Assembly (NCBI GenBank): GCA_003550445.1
Contig: PUKG01000287.1
Coordinates: forward strand, 1-8,445
Length of the DNA stretch: 8,445 nucleotides
Direction of reading: 5' to 3'
Origin: Halobacteroidaceae bacterium
GTDB taxonomy: Bacteria; Bacillota; Halanaerobiia; B1SED10-174
The translations under genes were made by a program, and so were the position numbers. Below are positions 1 to 5,161 of this stretch, in pieces; position 1 is the first letter of the stretch; each line of letters opens with the position of its first letter. The notes under the pieces are model-generated. The model was not told the origin of the DNA, did not search any database, and was given only the letters and a program-made list of their open reading frames with translations.

Positions 1-68
1 AATGGTAATTCGCTTGCCGACAACCCCAAGGCTCTGCAAATCTTATTCTTTATTAATCCGTTTTCCAT
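1..68 (-). CDS. Start of an unidentified gene, cut by window edge
   Basis: An ATG at 68 reads leftward without a stop to the window end, giving about 22 residues that begin MENGLIKNKICRALGLSASE. A good ribosome binding site (AGAGG, about 5 bases before the ATG) decides the start. The gene would continue the same-strand run of small phage genes. The stretch NKICRALGLSASEL could be the beginning of a helix-turn-helix-like segment, but too little is visible to assign a function. Confidence 0.55.
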   Translation of the reverse strand, partial: MENGLIKNKICRALGLSASELP

Positions 69-140
69 TATAACCTCTTCTCTTTAATAGTTTTGTTTTC
101 ACGCTCAATTTCCCCTAACGTTCCGTAGATACACGAAGTT

Positions 141-335
141 TTAATTTTGTGTATATGCTGTTGTCGGATCGTTTATTTTTGTTACTTCCTTAAAAAAGTA
201 GCACACTTTTGAATAGCTAAACGGATTGTTGTCCAATGTAATTACATAGCGAGAATTTCCACCATCCCAGATCTCATGATCTATAATTGTTCCGGCCCCG
301 TTTGGCGTATTAACTCTTGTTCCAACTTTATACAT
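141..335 (-). CDS. Small hypothetical protein, SH3/KOW-like
   Basis: A 64-residue protein of unknown function. The start at ATG 335 is chosen because a perfect GGAGG lies 5 bases upstream. The first 40 residues (VGTRVNTPNGAGTI..., then RYVITLDNNPF) have the look of a small beta-barrel: a KVGTRV strand, a Gly-rich turn with the GxGTI pattern, and two further strands. Short proteins of this type are frequent in Firmicutes phages and I know of no assigned role; this resemblance is from memory of family patterns, not a search. The frame stays open upstream to an ATG at 446, which overlaps the stop of the preceding gene as ATGA and has a weaker GAGG site, so a 101-residue form is possible. The extra 37 residues do not look like a recognisable domain. 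Confidence 0.65.
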   Translation of the reverse strand: MYKVGTRVNTPNGAGTIIDHEIWDGGNSRYVITLDNNPFSYSKVCYFFKEVTKINDPTTAYTQN

Positions 336-442
336 AAAAACCTCCAAAAATAAATGTCTGACAGCTAATAAATATCCGCCATAACGTCCTGCGAATATAT
401 GACGTTTTAATGGCATATATTCGCTGTTATGTGACGTTTCTG

Positions 443-652
443 TCATTCTTCAAGCCTCACACACAACATGGCATATTCATAACCCTGCATAAACATTTGG
501 AAGGCTTTGTCTGTTTCACCATTTTGATAAAAAGAGTGCTTTTCTGTTTTCGGCGATCTTTCAAGCCGATACATAAAATTAGTTTGGCCACTTTTTACTG
601 TTCTTTCAAAGCCTTCCTGTACCTCATAAAATTCTTTTGAATATGCCTTCAT
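443..652 (-). CDS. Small hypothetical phage protein (69 aa)
   Basis: A 69-residue protein that I do not recognise. It has a clear ribosome binding site (AAGGAG, 8 bases before the ATG at 652). The sequence is charged and probably mostly helical: an N-terminal helix (KEFYEVQEGFERTVKSG), a short strand-like FMYRLERSP, and a C-terminal helix (TDKAFQMFMQGYEYAMLCVRLEE). There is no signal peptide or membrane segment. It lies in the accessory run between the 291-residue gene, 70 bases upstream, and the 64-residue gene downstream. Its stop overlaps an alternative ATG of the next gene (ATGA), which suggests translational coupling in one transcript. Confidence 0.65.
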   Translation of the reverse strand: MKAYSKEFYEVQEGFERTVKSGQTNFMYRLERSPKTEKHSFYQNGETDKAFQMFMQGYEYAMLCVRLEE

Positions 653-722
653 GTTTAATTCTCCTTTGACAGCAATGTCATATATTCTCGAAATTATATT
701 TAGTTTTGCGAGAGGCTCTTTG

Positions 723-1598
723 TCATAATATTTCTATGTCCAGACCGCGAAACTGAAATGCTTGTTCCCCAGTTTTTCGGGAATGCTTTATTGCAGCCTC
801 TACCAATGTCCGCCCATGAATAAGGCTCGCCTTGTTTTGAGATTCAAAGAACTCTTCGTTTATTCTCATTTTTGTGCTTACCAACCGCGCCGGATGACTC
901 ATTGTATTCCTCTGCCTCTCAATACGATCGTCCTCTGTGATATACTGCACAACCGTACTATAAGCCGCACCGTATTTTTTGGACGTAATAAATTTTTGCT
1001 TCACCCCCTGACGGTAAGCCTTTATCGCTTCAGGCCTCCTTTTCCTAAAATTCTCCGCCGAAGCTGAATACGTTCGCGTTCCGCCAAGTGATTTGAACCT
1101 CGCTTTTTTGTCTGCGGGAGTAAGGTTTGCTCGCATCAAGTCGTATGAGCACCCATACGTGGCGTGGTCTATGTTTTTAACCTGCACCCCCTCGCGGTAA
1201 GCGTTCACGGCGGCTCTTATCGCCTTCGGGTTTGTTGCCGGCCTGCCAGTCTCTCTTTTTTTCGGCTCTTTGAGCTTCCTGCCATACGCCCATTCGTACA
1301 ACTCTGTGAATGTTCGGCGTACCTGCTTACCATCCACGAAGAACACGAAACAAAAATTAAGTCCCGTGCAGAAACGTAGCTTCTTCTCAAGCGGGCGGCG
1401 TTTTTCCTCATCATACGCCCGCAGTCCTGTTCCTGAAACCGGTATTTTTACAAGATACCGGTCAAACAAGCGGAATACGTCGTCGCGAACCTCCGCCTCT
1501 GTCCAGAACCAATCGTGAGAAACACCACCGTTTCTAAATTCCGGGTTCTGCTTTGAAATTGCCGTCCGCAGTGACGTTTGCACCTTCTCAACTTCCAT
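723..1598 (-). CDS. Hypothetical protein with two HTH-like repeats
   Basis: A 291-residue protein of unknown function. The ATG at 1598 is preceded by AAAGGAAG at a suitable distance. Residues 1-110 form an N-terminal region with an aromatic-rich core (HDWFWTEAEV, FCTGLNFCFVFFVDG). A basic linker (KEPKKRETGRPATN, about 110-123) then leads to two related segments. Segment one (about 124-165) has PKAI, AYREGV, then K, I, YGCSY and a DK. Segment two (about 189-226) has PEAI, AYRQGV, then K, I, YGAAY and a DDR. The shared order of Pro-x-Ala-Ile, Ala-Tyr-Arg-x-Gly-Val and Tyr-Gly-x-x-Tyr suggests an internal duplication of a helix-turn-helix-like unit. The basic composition fits DNA binding, but this is inference. 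A third C-terminal region (about 235-291) is not repeated. The protein is cytosolic, with no membrane segment. Confidence 0.75.
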   Translation of the reverse strand: MEVEKVQTSLRTAISKQNPEFRNGGVSHDWFWTEAEVRDDVFRLFDRYLVKIPVSGTGLRAYDEEKRRPLEKKLRFCTGLNFCFVFFVDGKQVRRTFTELYEWAYGRKLKEPKKRETGRPATNPKAIRAAVNAYREGVQVKNIDHATYGCSYDLMRANLTPADKKARFKSLGGTRTYSASAENFRKRRPEAIKAYRQGVKQKFITSKKYGAAYSTVVQYITEDDRIERQRNTMSHPARLVSTKMRINEEFFESQNKASLIHGRTLVEAAIKHSRKTGEQAFQFRGLDIEIL

Positions 1599-1662
1599 AC
1601 TTTCTTCCTTTCTATTGGTGGTGCTGTGCTCGCATTATTCACGCACACCACGCAGTTGTTAT

Positions 1663-1686
1663 ACGGGATGTTGTTTCACACCCCGT
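1663..1686 (-). other. Intergenic hairpin after the Tad2-like gene
   Basis: Read on the minus strand, ACGGGGTGT and ACATCCCGT can form a 9-bp stem (one G-U pair) around a 6-base loop, 11 bases after the stop of the Tad2-like gene. The bases that follow (ataacaact) are not a U-tract, so it is not a standard intrinsic terminator. It could be an mRNA stability or processing element, or a weak attenuator before the 291-residue gene. Confidence 0.4.
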
Positions 1687-1697
1687 GATATTATCTG

Positions 1698-2054
1698 TTA
1701 GCCCTCAAAACCTTCCCGAGCACCATTGCACGGCGGGATTATGTCTGTTGGGGGGCAAGCATCACACTCCGAACATTGGTCAACAATACTCCAGTCGTCT
1801 GCCAACATATCTGTTTGTGATGCCAGCCAGCCAACACAGACCTCACCAGTAGCTGTTTTCATATCAATGTGTGGCAAGAGTGTAATTTCCTCTTCACCCG
1901 CTTCTGCAAGCGTTTTAGCCACACCACCACGGGCATTTTCAGATAGAAAAGTTGATCCAGTCTGAAGAGCGAGATACATCCCCTTTCCATTCCAACCTGC
2001 ACGAGCAACTTTCTTTCCTGCTTTAAGTGCTTCAATTGCTTTTCCGAAATCCAT
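1698..2054 (-). CDS. tad2: Tad2-family (DUF2829) anti-Thoeris protein
   Basis: A 118-residue protein whose first 92 residues match the DUF2829/Tad2 pattern. It begins MDFGKAIEALKAGKKVARAG, continues with WNGKGMYL (about 21-28), has IDMKTATGE (about 63-71), and ends the domain with GWLASQTDMLADDW (about 75-88). Characterised Tad2 proteins of phages bind and sequester the cyclic ADP-ribose-type signal made by Thoeris immunity, so the effector is not activated; they form oligomers in the host cytosol. The ATG at 2054 is chosen because GAGG lies 6-7 bases upstream and because it gives the natural family N-terminus; a nine-residue extension to 2081 lacks a good site. The residues after the domain form an unusual tail with C94, C97, C100 and C109, unlike the short family members I know. 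Membership is confident. The exact ligand cannot be read from sequence, and some family members may bind other nucleotide signals. Confidence 0.85.
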   Translation of the reverse strand: MDFGKAIEALKAGKKVARAGWNGKGMYLALQTGSTFLSENARGGVAKTLAEAGEEEITLLPHIDMKTATGEVCVGWLASQTDMLADDWSIVDQCSECDACPPTDIIPPCNGAREGFEG

Positions 2055-2085
2055 ACAAAACCTCTTTCTATTTTGCCACATTTAA

Positions 2086-2529
2086 TTATAACCGTGTGTG
2101 TTGGTGTGGCGTTCCGCATACCACATTCGCCATATACTTTTCACGGACAATAGAGAAGCAGTTTTCCTGCTCATCTGTAAGACCTTCTGGATTAAGCCCC
2201 AATGCCTCAAAGGATTCCTCACGGTCGCCCGTGATACAATACTCATGGTTCCCCAGCTCATATATGAAAGCCTTGATAAGCTGCTCCGGGTCTTTGAGCA
2301 CATTTTCAATCCTTTCTCTATGCCTTTTCAGCATATCGATAAAATCAGATTTATCTTCCCGCCGTATAAATCCCCCGCCGGGAATACCGACAAGTTCATT
2401 CTTGGCGTCGTCTGGATCCACACCCAGTTTTTCACACGCTTTAACAAACTGTTCTTTGCTAAACGCAAACCCCATCGGAAACGCGTTTAATTCCTGTTCA
2501 TTTTTTTTCTTAGCCTGCAAATAATTCAT
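2086..2529 (-). CDS. Conserved hypothetical protein (DUF7659-like)
   Basis: A 147-residue protein. The ATG at 2529 follows AAGGA by 6 bases; a TTG two codons earlier lies too close to that site. The N-terminus (NYLQAKKKNEQELNAFPMGF, then AFSKEQF) and the later segment YELGNHEYCITGDREESFEALGLN (about residues 91-114, quoted here only by its NHEYCIT and EALGL cores) match a group of conserved hypothetical proteins seen in phages and mobile elements of gut bacteria. I associate these with DUF7659, from memory and without a search. A middle part has GIPGGGFIRREDK and a charged helix. No catalytic motif is apparent and no function is known. It is preceded by a hairpin leader and lies just after an intrinsic terminator, so it may depend on readthrough or on its own promoter. 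It is followed 31 bases later by the Tad2-like gene. Confidence 0.75.
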   Translation of the reverse strand: MNYLQAKKKNEQELNAFPMGFAFSKEQFVKACEKLGVDPDDAKNELVGIPGGGFIRREDKSDFIDMLKRHRERIENVLKDPEQLIKAFIYELGNHEYCITGDREESFEALGLNPEGLTDEQENCFSIVREKYMANVVCGTPHQHTRL

Positions 2530-2558
2530 ATTCAATCCTTGTTCTGCCCTGTCCGGGC
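2530..2558 (-). promoter_or_regulatory. Hairpin plus ribosome-binding leader, copy B
   Basis: On the minus strand a small stem (GCCC, loop ggaca, GGGC) is followed by AGAACAAGGATTGAAT and then the ATG of the conserved hypothetical gene. The same arrangement occurs in front of the acidic gene (2879-2908), and 20 of 24 bases match from the stem's 3' arm to the ATG. It may set translation efficiency or be a protein-binding site on the mRNA. Confidence 0.45.
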
Positions 2559-2561
2559 GTT

Positions 2562-2597
2562 AAATAGAAAAGCCCCGCAAGCATTCGCCTGCGGGGC
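2562..2597 (-). terminator. Intrinsic terminator after the acidic gene
   Basis: On the minus strand GCCCCGCA pairs with TGCGGGGC, an 8-bp GC-rich stem with an 11-base interior that can add two further pairs. It is followed at once by the T-rich run TTTTCTATTT. It begins 5 bases after the stop codon of the acidic gene, the classic position. It would reduce transcription into the conserved hypothetical and Tad2-like genes unless an antiterminator or another promoter acts. Confidence 0.75.
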
Positions 2598-2602
2598 GCT
2601 GA

Positions 2603-2878
2603 TTATTCTTCTGGATTGTGCGGCACTATCTCCACCCACTCCCCTGAATTGTATTCGCCGAGAAGCAAATAGTTGCCCTCGGCGCCGAGGGAAAGATCCC
2701 GGAGAAAATTTTCAGCTCTATCAACCGAAACAATTTCTTCGGTTGATATTTCACCGTCTTCCTCATTCCAAAGCCCGTCGAAATTTGCGGGCGGCTCAAC
2801 GACCGCGAGACGGTCGAACTCATTAAGATCAACCGCTGTTCCGAAATTTTCCGTGTCGGCATTTTCATAAACTAACAT
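2603..2878 (-). CDS. Very acidic small protein, unknown function
   Basis: A 91-residue protein starting at ATG 2878, 5 bases after AAGGAG; a GTG at 2884 lies too close to that site. I count 16 Glu and 7 Asp against 3 Arg and no Lys, so the charge is near -20. It has alternating short hydrophobic strands (RLAVVEP, NYLLLGEY, WVEIVP) and a central acidic stretch (LWNEEDGEISTEEIVSVD). There are no cysteines, no membrane segment and no catalytic motif. It is the first gene of its own unit, with an upstream element shared with recT and a terminator directly behind it, so it is probably expressed separately and possibly strongly. Highly acidic small phage proteins include DNA mimics that inhibit host DNA-binding enzymes. 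That role is only a suggestion here. Confidence 0.7.
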   Translation of the reverse strand: MLVYENADTENFGTAVDLNEFDRLAVVEPPANFDGLWNEEDGEISTEEIVSVDRAENFLRDLSLGAEGNYLLLGEYNSGEWVEIVPHNPEE

Positions 2879-2908
2879 AATCACTCCTTGTTTTGCCCCC
2901 GGAGGGGC
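2879..2908 (-). promoter_or_regulatory. Hairpin plus ribosome-binding leader, copy A
   Basis: On the minus strand GCCCC, loop tccg, GGGGC forms a 5-bp stem. It is followed by AAAACAAGGAGTGATT and then the ATG of the acidic gene. It has the same layout as the leader at 2530-2558. The ribosome binding site AAGGAG is near-consensus. Confidence 0.45.
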
Positions 2909-2942
2909 GGTTTATATCCTGTTCTATTAAGAATATATATCA
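2909..2942 (-). promoter_or_regulatory. Promoter/operator-like element before the acidic gene
   Basis: This element shares CCTGTTCT and AATATATATCA (plus-strand reading), separated by 6 bases, with the region upstream of recT, where the spacing is 5. On the minus strand it reads TGATATATATT, an extended -10-like sequence, and ends in AGAACAGG. A weak -35-like TTGCGC lies 17 bases upstream of TATATT. It is located in the 97-base gap between recU and the acidic gene, where a new transcript would need to start. The promoter reading is inference; the sequence match is direct. Confidence 0.5.
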
Positions 2943-2975
2943 AGACGTATCGCCGCGCAATAAAAAAATTAAAAA

Positions 2976-3551
2976 TTATGAAAAAATATTTGTCTGCCTC
3001 TTTTCCATTTCCTCTTTTGCAACAATCTCAGCCCACTCTTTTTCGGTTTTCACCTGCTGAAGAAAATCCATGTTTTTGACATCTCTTAAATCCCCGGGAA
3101 CAATTCGCCGCCGATTCAATACGTGCCGGTCAAGCTGCCACATCCTCAAAATGCCGACAAACCCCGAAATATTGCATAATACGAACGAATACCCGCCTAT
3201 TTCAGCGTTTTGTAGCAGGTATCTGTATTGGTGATCCCCTATTCTCGAAACGGGTAAAAAATCGCGCCCTGTCGATTTTGCTTCAAAAGCAATGTGACGC
3301 CCATTATAATTCCCGGTGAAATCAACAGTTGACTTTTGGGCAAATACGCATTTATGGTGTATTTTACCGCGCTGAACAATTTTCATTTTTGTTTCATCTT
3401 TGTATATAAGAGCCATGCGGCGCACCCTGTAATACTCACACCGCTCAATTATTTCATTCTCGAAATGTTCACCGCGTTTTTGAGACATTTTACCATTCGC
3501 AGAATTGCGCAAATTTCGAACATCTGAAAAAGATCCCTCATTTTTAACCAT
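2976..3551 (-). CDS. recU: RecU-type Holliday junction resolvase
   Basis: A 191-residue protein of the RecU family, which cuts four-way junctions made during recombination. The nuclease core is recognisable: KRGEHFENEI near residue 26, then KSTVDFTGNYNGRHIAFEAK, where D77, E90 and K92 are the expected metal-binding and catalytic residues. GDHQYRYL follows near 105, matching the DHQ motif of Bacillus RecU, and then hydrophobic strands (SFVLCNI, VGILRMWQL). The length is close to the usual 170-210. ATG 3551 is chosen because GGGGTG lies about 7 bases upstream and it overlaps the previous stop by 8 bases. An in-frame extension to 3644 would lie inside the preceding gene. Position after the helicase loader is typical for Firmicutes phages, where RecU resolves replication or recombination intermediates before packaging. 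Confidence 0.9.
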   Translation of the reverse strand: MVKNEGSFSDVRNLRNSANGKMSQKRGEHFENEIIERCEYYRVRRMALIYKDETKMKIVQRGKIHHKCVFAQKSTVDFTGNYNGRHIAFEAKSTGRDFLPVSRIGDHQYRYLLQNAEIGGYSFVLCNISGFVGILRMWQLDRHVLNRRRIVPGDLRDVKNMDFLQQVKTEKEWAEIVAKEEMEKRQTNIFS

Positions 3552-3717
3552 GTTTTTCACCCCTGTGCTGTTGTTCATATTCGTATATCCGGATTGAAAG
3601 CTGTTCCAACCTGTCAAGCTGCTCTGGACTTGCCCCCTGAACACCGGCCAACCCCTTTTTTATCGCCTGTTCTTCTGTTCTTGCGGCAATGTACTCATTC
3701 ATCGTATTCACTCTCAT
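3544..3717 (-). CDS. Short helical ORF between dnaC and recU
   Basis: About 57 residues, unknown function. The ATG at 3717 overlaps the stop of the helicase-loader gene as ATGA, with AGGGTG 5 bases upstream, and the 3' end overlaps recU by 8 bases. The gene is therefore locked into the replication operon by translational coupling. A second ATG at 3702 is possible and would give 52 residues (MNEYIAARTEEQAIKKGL...). The C-terminal half (SPEQLDRLEQLSIRIYEYEQ) is predicted to be an amphipathic helix. A short helical partner of the loader or resolvase is conceivable, but nothing shows it. Confidence 0.6.
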   Translation of the reverse strand: MRVNTMNEYIAARTEEQAIKKGLAGVQGASPEQLDRLEQLSIRIYEYEQQHRGEKHG

Positions 3718-4463
3718 TTTTTCACCCTGCAATCAGAACCTTTGAATTTTATTATTTTGCCCGCACACATTCGCGACACCATTGCCTTACCATAGTGATC
3801 TATCAACTGCCGGGCATTCATATTCGTTGTGTATATGGTCTGCTTTGCGTCCACGTGGCGCCTGTTTACCACTGCATACATTACGGACAATGCGTATTCG
3901 CTGCTCATCTCTGTGCCAACATCATCAATAACCAATATATCATAATTACACATTCGGCGGATAAATTGCGCCTCTGATTCTCTGTTTTGGAACTTGTTGA
4001 ACGTCTCTTTTATGGCAATCATCAGCTCCGCAGCACCTATGAAAAGCGCGTTCATACTGCCGCTTTGAAGCATTTTCTCCCGGATACAAGAAACAGCAAG
4101 GTGCGTTTTCCCATTACCCGGGCACTCGCTCTGAAGCAACATACTATCTCCAGACCGAAGCGCGCGCATAACTTCATCTGACTCAGATCCCCGGAACGAC
4201 TGGAACGTGTTTCCCACATCAATTTTCCCGACGCCGCGCTCCATCAGTATTTGCTCTATATTCCTCGAAATTCTCTCTTTACGTTCTGCTGCTTTGCGCT
4301 CTTGAATCACATCGTAAACCCGGAAAACGTCCTCTGTTTTGTCAATACAGTCCGGGCAAAGCAAAGCCCGAACTCCGGCCATGCGTTCATCAATGTATTC
4401 CAGAGGAACATTCTTTACACCCTCTGACGTTTTGCATATACTGCACTTTTCAATATTTCCCAT
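3714..4463 (-). CDS. dnaC: DnaC/DnaI-type replicative helicase loader
   Basis: A 249-residue AAA+ ATPase that should load the replicative helicase at the phage origin. The N-terminus carries a zinc finger (C7, C10, C36, C39) as in DnaI-like loaders, followed by a charged helical linker (about 50-75). The ATPase core has a Walker A at CPGNGKTHLA (K119, T120), Walker B DILVIDDVGTE (D180, D181), sensor-1 TTN (N214) and a GKAMVSRM box with the likely arginine finger R231. The usual first glycine of Walker A is replaced (SECPGNGKT), a minor departure. ATG 4463 follows AGGA by 9 bases. The gene lies directly downstream of the initiator-like gene and candidate iterons, the normal order of an initiator-loader pair. 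Confidence 0.9.
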   Translation of the reverse strand: MGNIEKCSICKTSEGVKNVPLEYIDERMAGVRALLCPDCIDKTEDVFRVYDVIQERKAAERKERISRNIEQILMERGVGKIDVGNTFQSFRGSESDEVMRALRSGDSMLLQSECPGNGKTHLAVSCIREKMLQSGSMNALFIGAAELMIAIKETFNKFQNRESEAQFIRRMCNYDILVIDDVGTEMSSEYALSVMYAVVNRRHVDAKQTIYTTNMNARQLIDHYGKAMVSRMCAGKIIKFKGSDCRVKK

Positions 4464-4474
4464 ATTTCGCCATC

Positions 4475-4529
4475 CTGTTCATCAACTGTTCATCAACTGT
4501 TCATCAGCCGTTTATCAACTGTTCATAAG
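4475..4529. repeat. Five 11-bp direct repeats, candidate origin iterons
   Basis: In plus-strand reading the unit CTGTTCATCAA occurs five times head to tail: copies 1 and 2 are exact, copy 3 ends in CAG, copy 4 is CCGTTTATCAA and copy 5 is CTGTTCATAAG. The array starts 12 bases from the loader ATG and runs into the last codons of the initiator-like gene (YEQLING and the stop). A period of 11 places each unit on nearly the same face of the DNA helix, as in iterons bound by replication initiators. Location beside the initiator gene supports an origin; an operator for the loader gene is the alternative. Confidence 0.7.
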
Positions 4530-5160
4530 CACTATCATGTTCAGACCTAACACCGGAATTTTTGTTGCGTTTCTCCCACGTTATTACGCAACTTTTCCAG
4601 CTTTTAATCTTCCTGCCGTTGACCTGCCAACCTCTGGAATTGTAGTGGTGCCAGAATAATTCTGCATCAATGCCGTTCTTCCGCTCTTTGCAGTATTCAC
4701 GCACGTCCTCAACGGTCGGCGTTTTTGCTGCCGTTTTTGGCGCTTTTTTTGTCGCTGTGGTATTACCCCCCTTCTTTTTAGGTTCCTGCCTTTTTTGGTG
4801 TCTGTCTGGAACTGTGATGCACCCAGACTCGCTATCCCATAATCCGAACTCTTCCAGACGTCGTATAGCTGACCTTTGGACGTTTACCGTTTCCCGAAGC
4901 TCTCCATACTGAAATTTGATGTACCCCGGCAAAAAATAATAATTGGCTCGCACATTTACCATCCTGTCACCAAAAGACCGAAGCGTTTTTTCAACGTCTG
5001 CAATCCCGGTCAAAAATGACACCAGCGGTACATTCAGCTCTATTATTCCGGCGTGGTCGCAATTCGTTATTAAGTATATCCACAACAACTTTTCGTCCTG
5101 CTTTAGCTGCATAAACCAGCTATCAGCAAACAACCCCGAATCGATAAACCTTTTACTCAA
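4504..5160 (-). CDS. Phage replication initiator-like protein
   Basis: A 218-residue protein resembling phage replisome organisers. Residues 1-125 look like a winged-helix region, with DSGLFADSWFMQL, KLLWIYLITNCDHAGIIE and VPLVSFLTG near the start, and a wing-like NYYFLPGYIKFQYG around 73-86. A Lys/Thr/Ala-rich linker (about 122-147) follows. The C-terminal module (about 149-197) carries VREYCKERKNGIDAELFWHH, then YNSRGW, KIKSWKSCVITWE, the pattern shared by many Firmicutes phage replication proteins. The start is TTG 5160, supported by a perfect GGAGG 5 bases upstream that lies in the last codons of the preceding gene; no nearby ATG fits. Its 3' end holds two of the 11-bp repeats. It likely binds the origin and recruits the helicase loader encoded next. 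Family naming (DnaD-like or other) is uncertain. Confidence 0.8.
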   Translation of the reverse strand: MSKRFIDSGLFADSWFMQLKQDEKLLWIYLITNCDHAGIIELNVPLVSFLTGIADVEKTLRSFGDRMVNVRANYYFLPGYIKFQYGELRETVNVQRSAIRRLEEFGLWDSESGCITVPDRHQKRQEPKKKGGNTTATKKAPKTAAKTPTVEDVREYCKERKNGIDAELFWHHYNSRGWQVNGRKIKSWKSCVITWEKRNKNSGVRSEHDSAYEQLING

Positions 5161-5161
5161 A

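Noticed and set aside
69..140. A minus-strand frame reading IYGTLGEIERENKTIKEKRL just before the leftmost gene
   Set aside because: It looks protein-like but has no ATG, GTG or TTG start between its upstream stop and this segment. A frameshift from the neighbouring gene would be needed and nothing slippery is seen.
653..722. TATAAT sequence upstream of the 69-residue gene as a promoter
   Set aside because: No -35-like sequence lies at 16-18 bases; the nearest candidate is about 22 bases away. The region is generally AT-rich, so a chance match is likely.
2027..2524. 165-codon open frame on the plus strand
   Set aside because: It is the reverse shadow of the conserved hypothetical and Tad2-like genes, has no ribosome binding site and a composition unlike a real protein.
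2957..2995. A/T-rich run after recU as a terminator
   Set aside because: T-runs are present on the minus strand but no GC-rich stem precedes them.
3552..3644. In-frame N-terminal extension of RecU by 31 residues
   Set aside because: It lies inside the preceding short gene and has no good ribosome binding site, whereas ATG 3551 has one and gives the usual RecU length.
4475..4529. CRISPR-like or minisatellite interpretation of the 11-bp repeats
   Set aside because: Units are directly adjacent with no spacers, and a location next to an initiator gene favours iterons.
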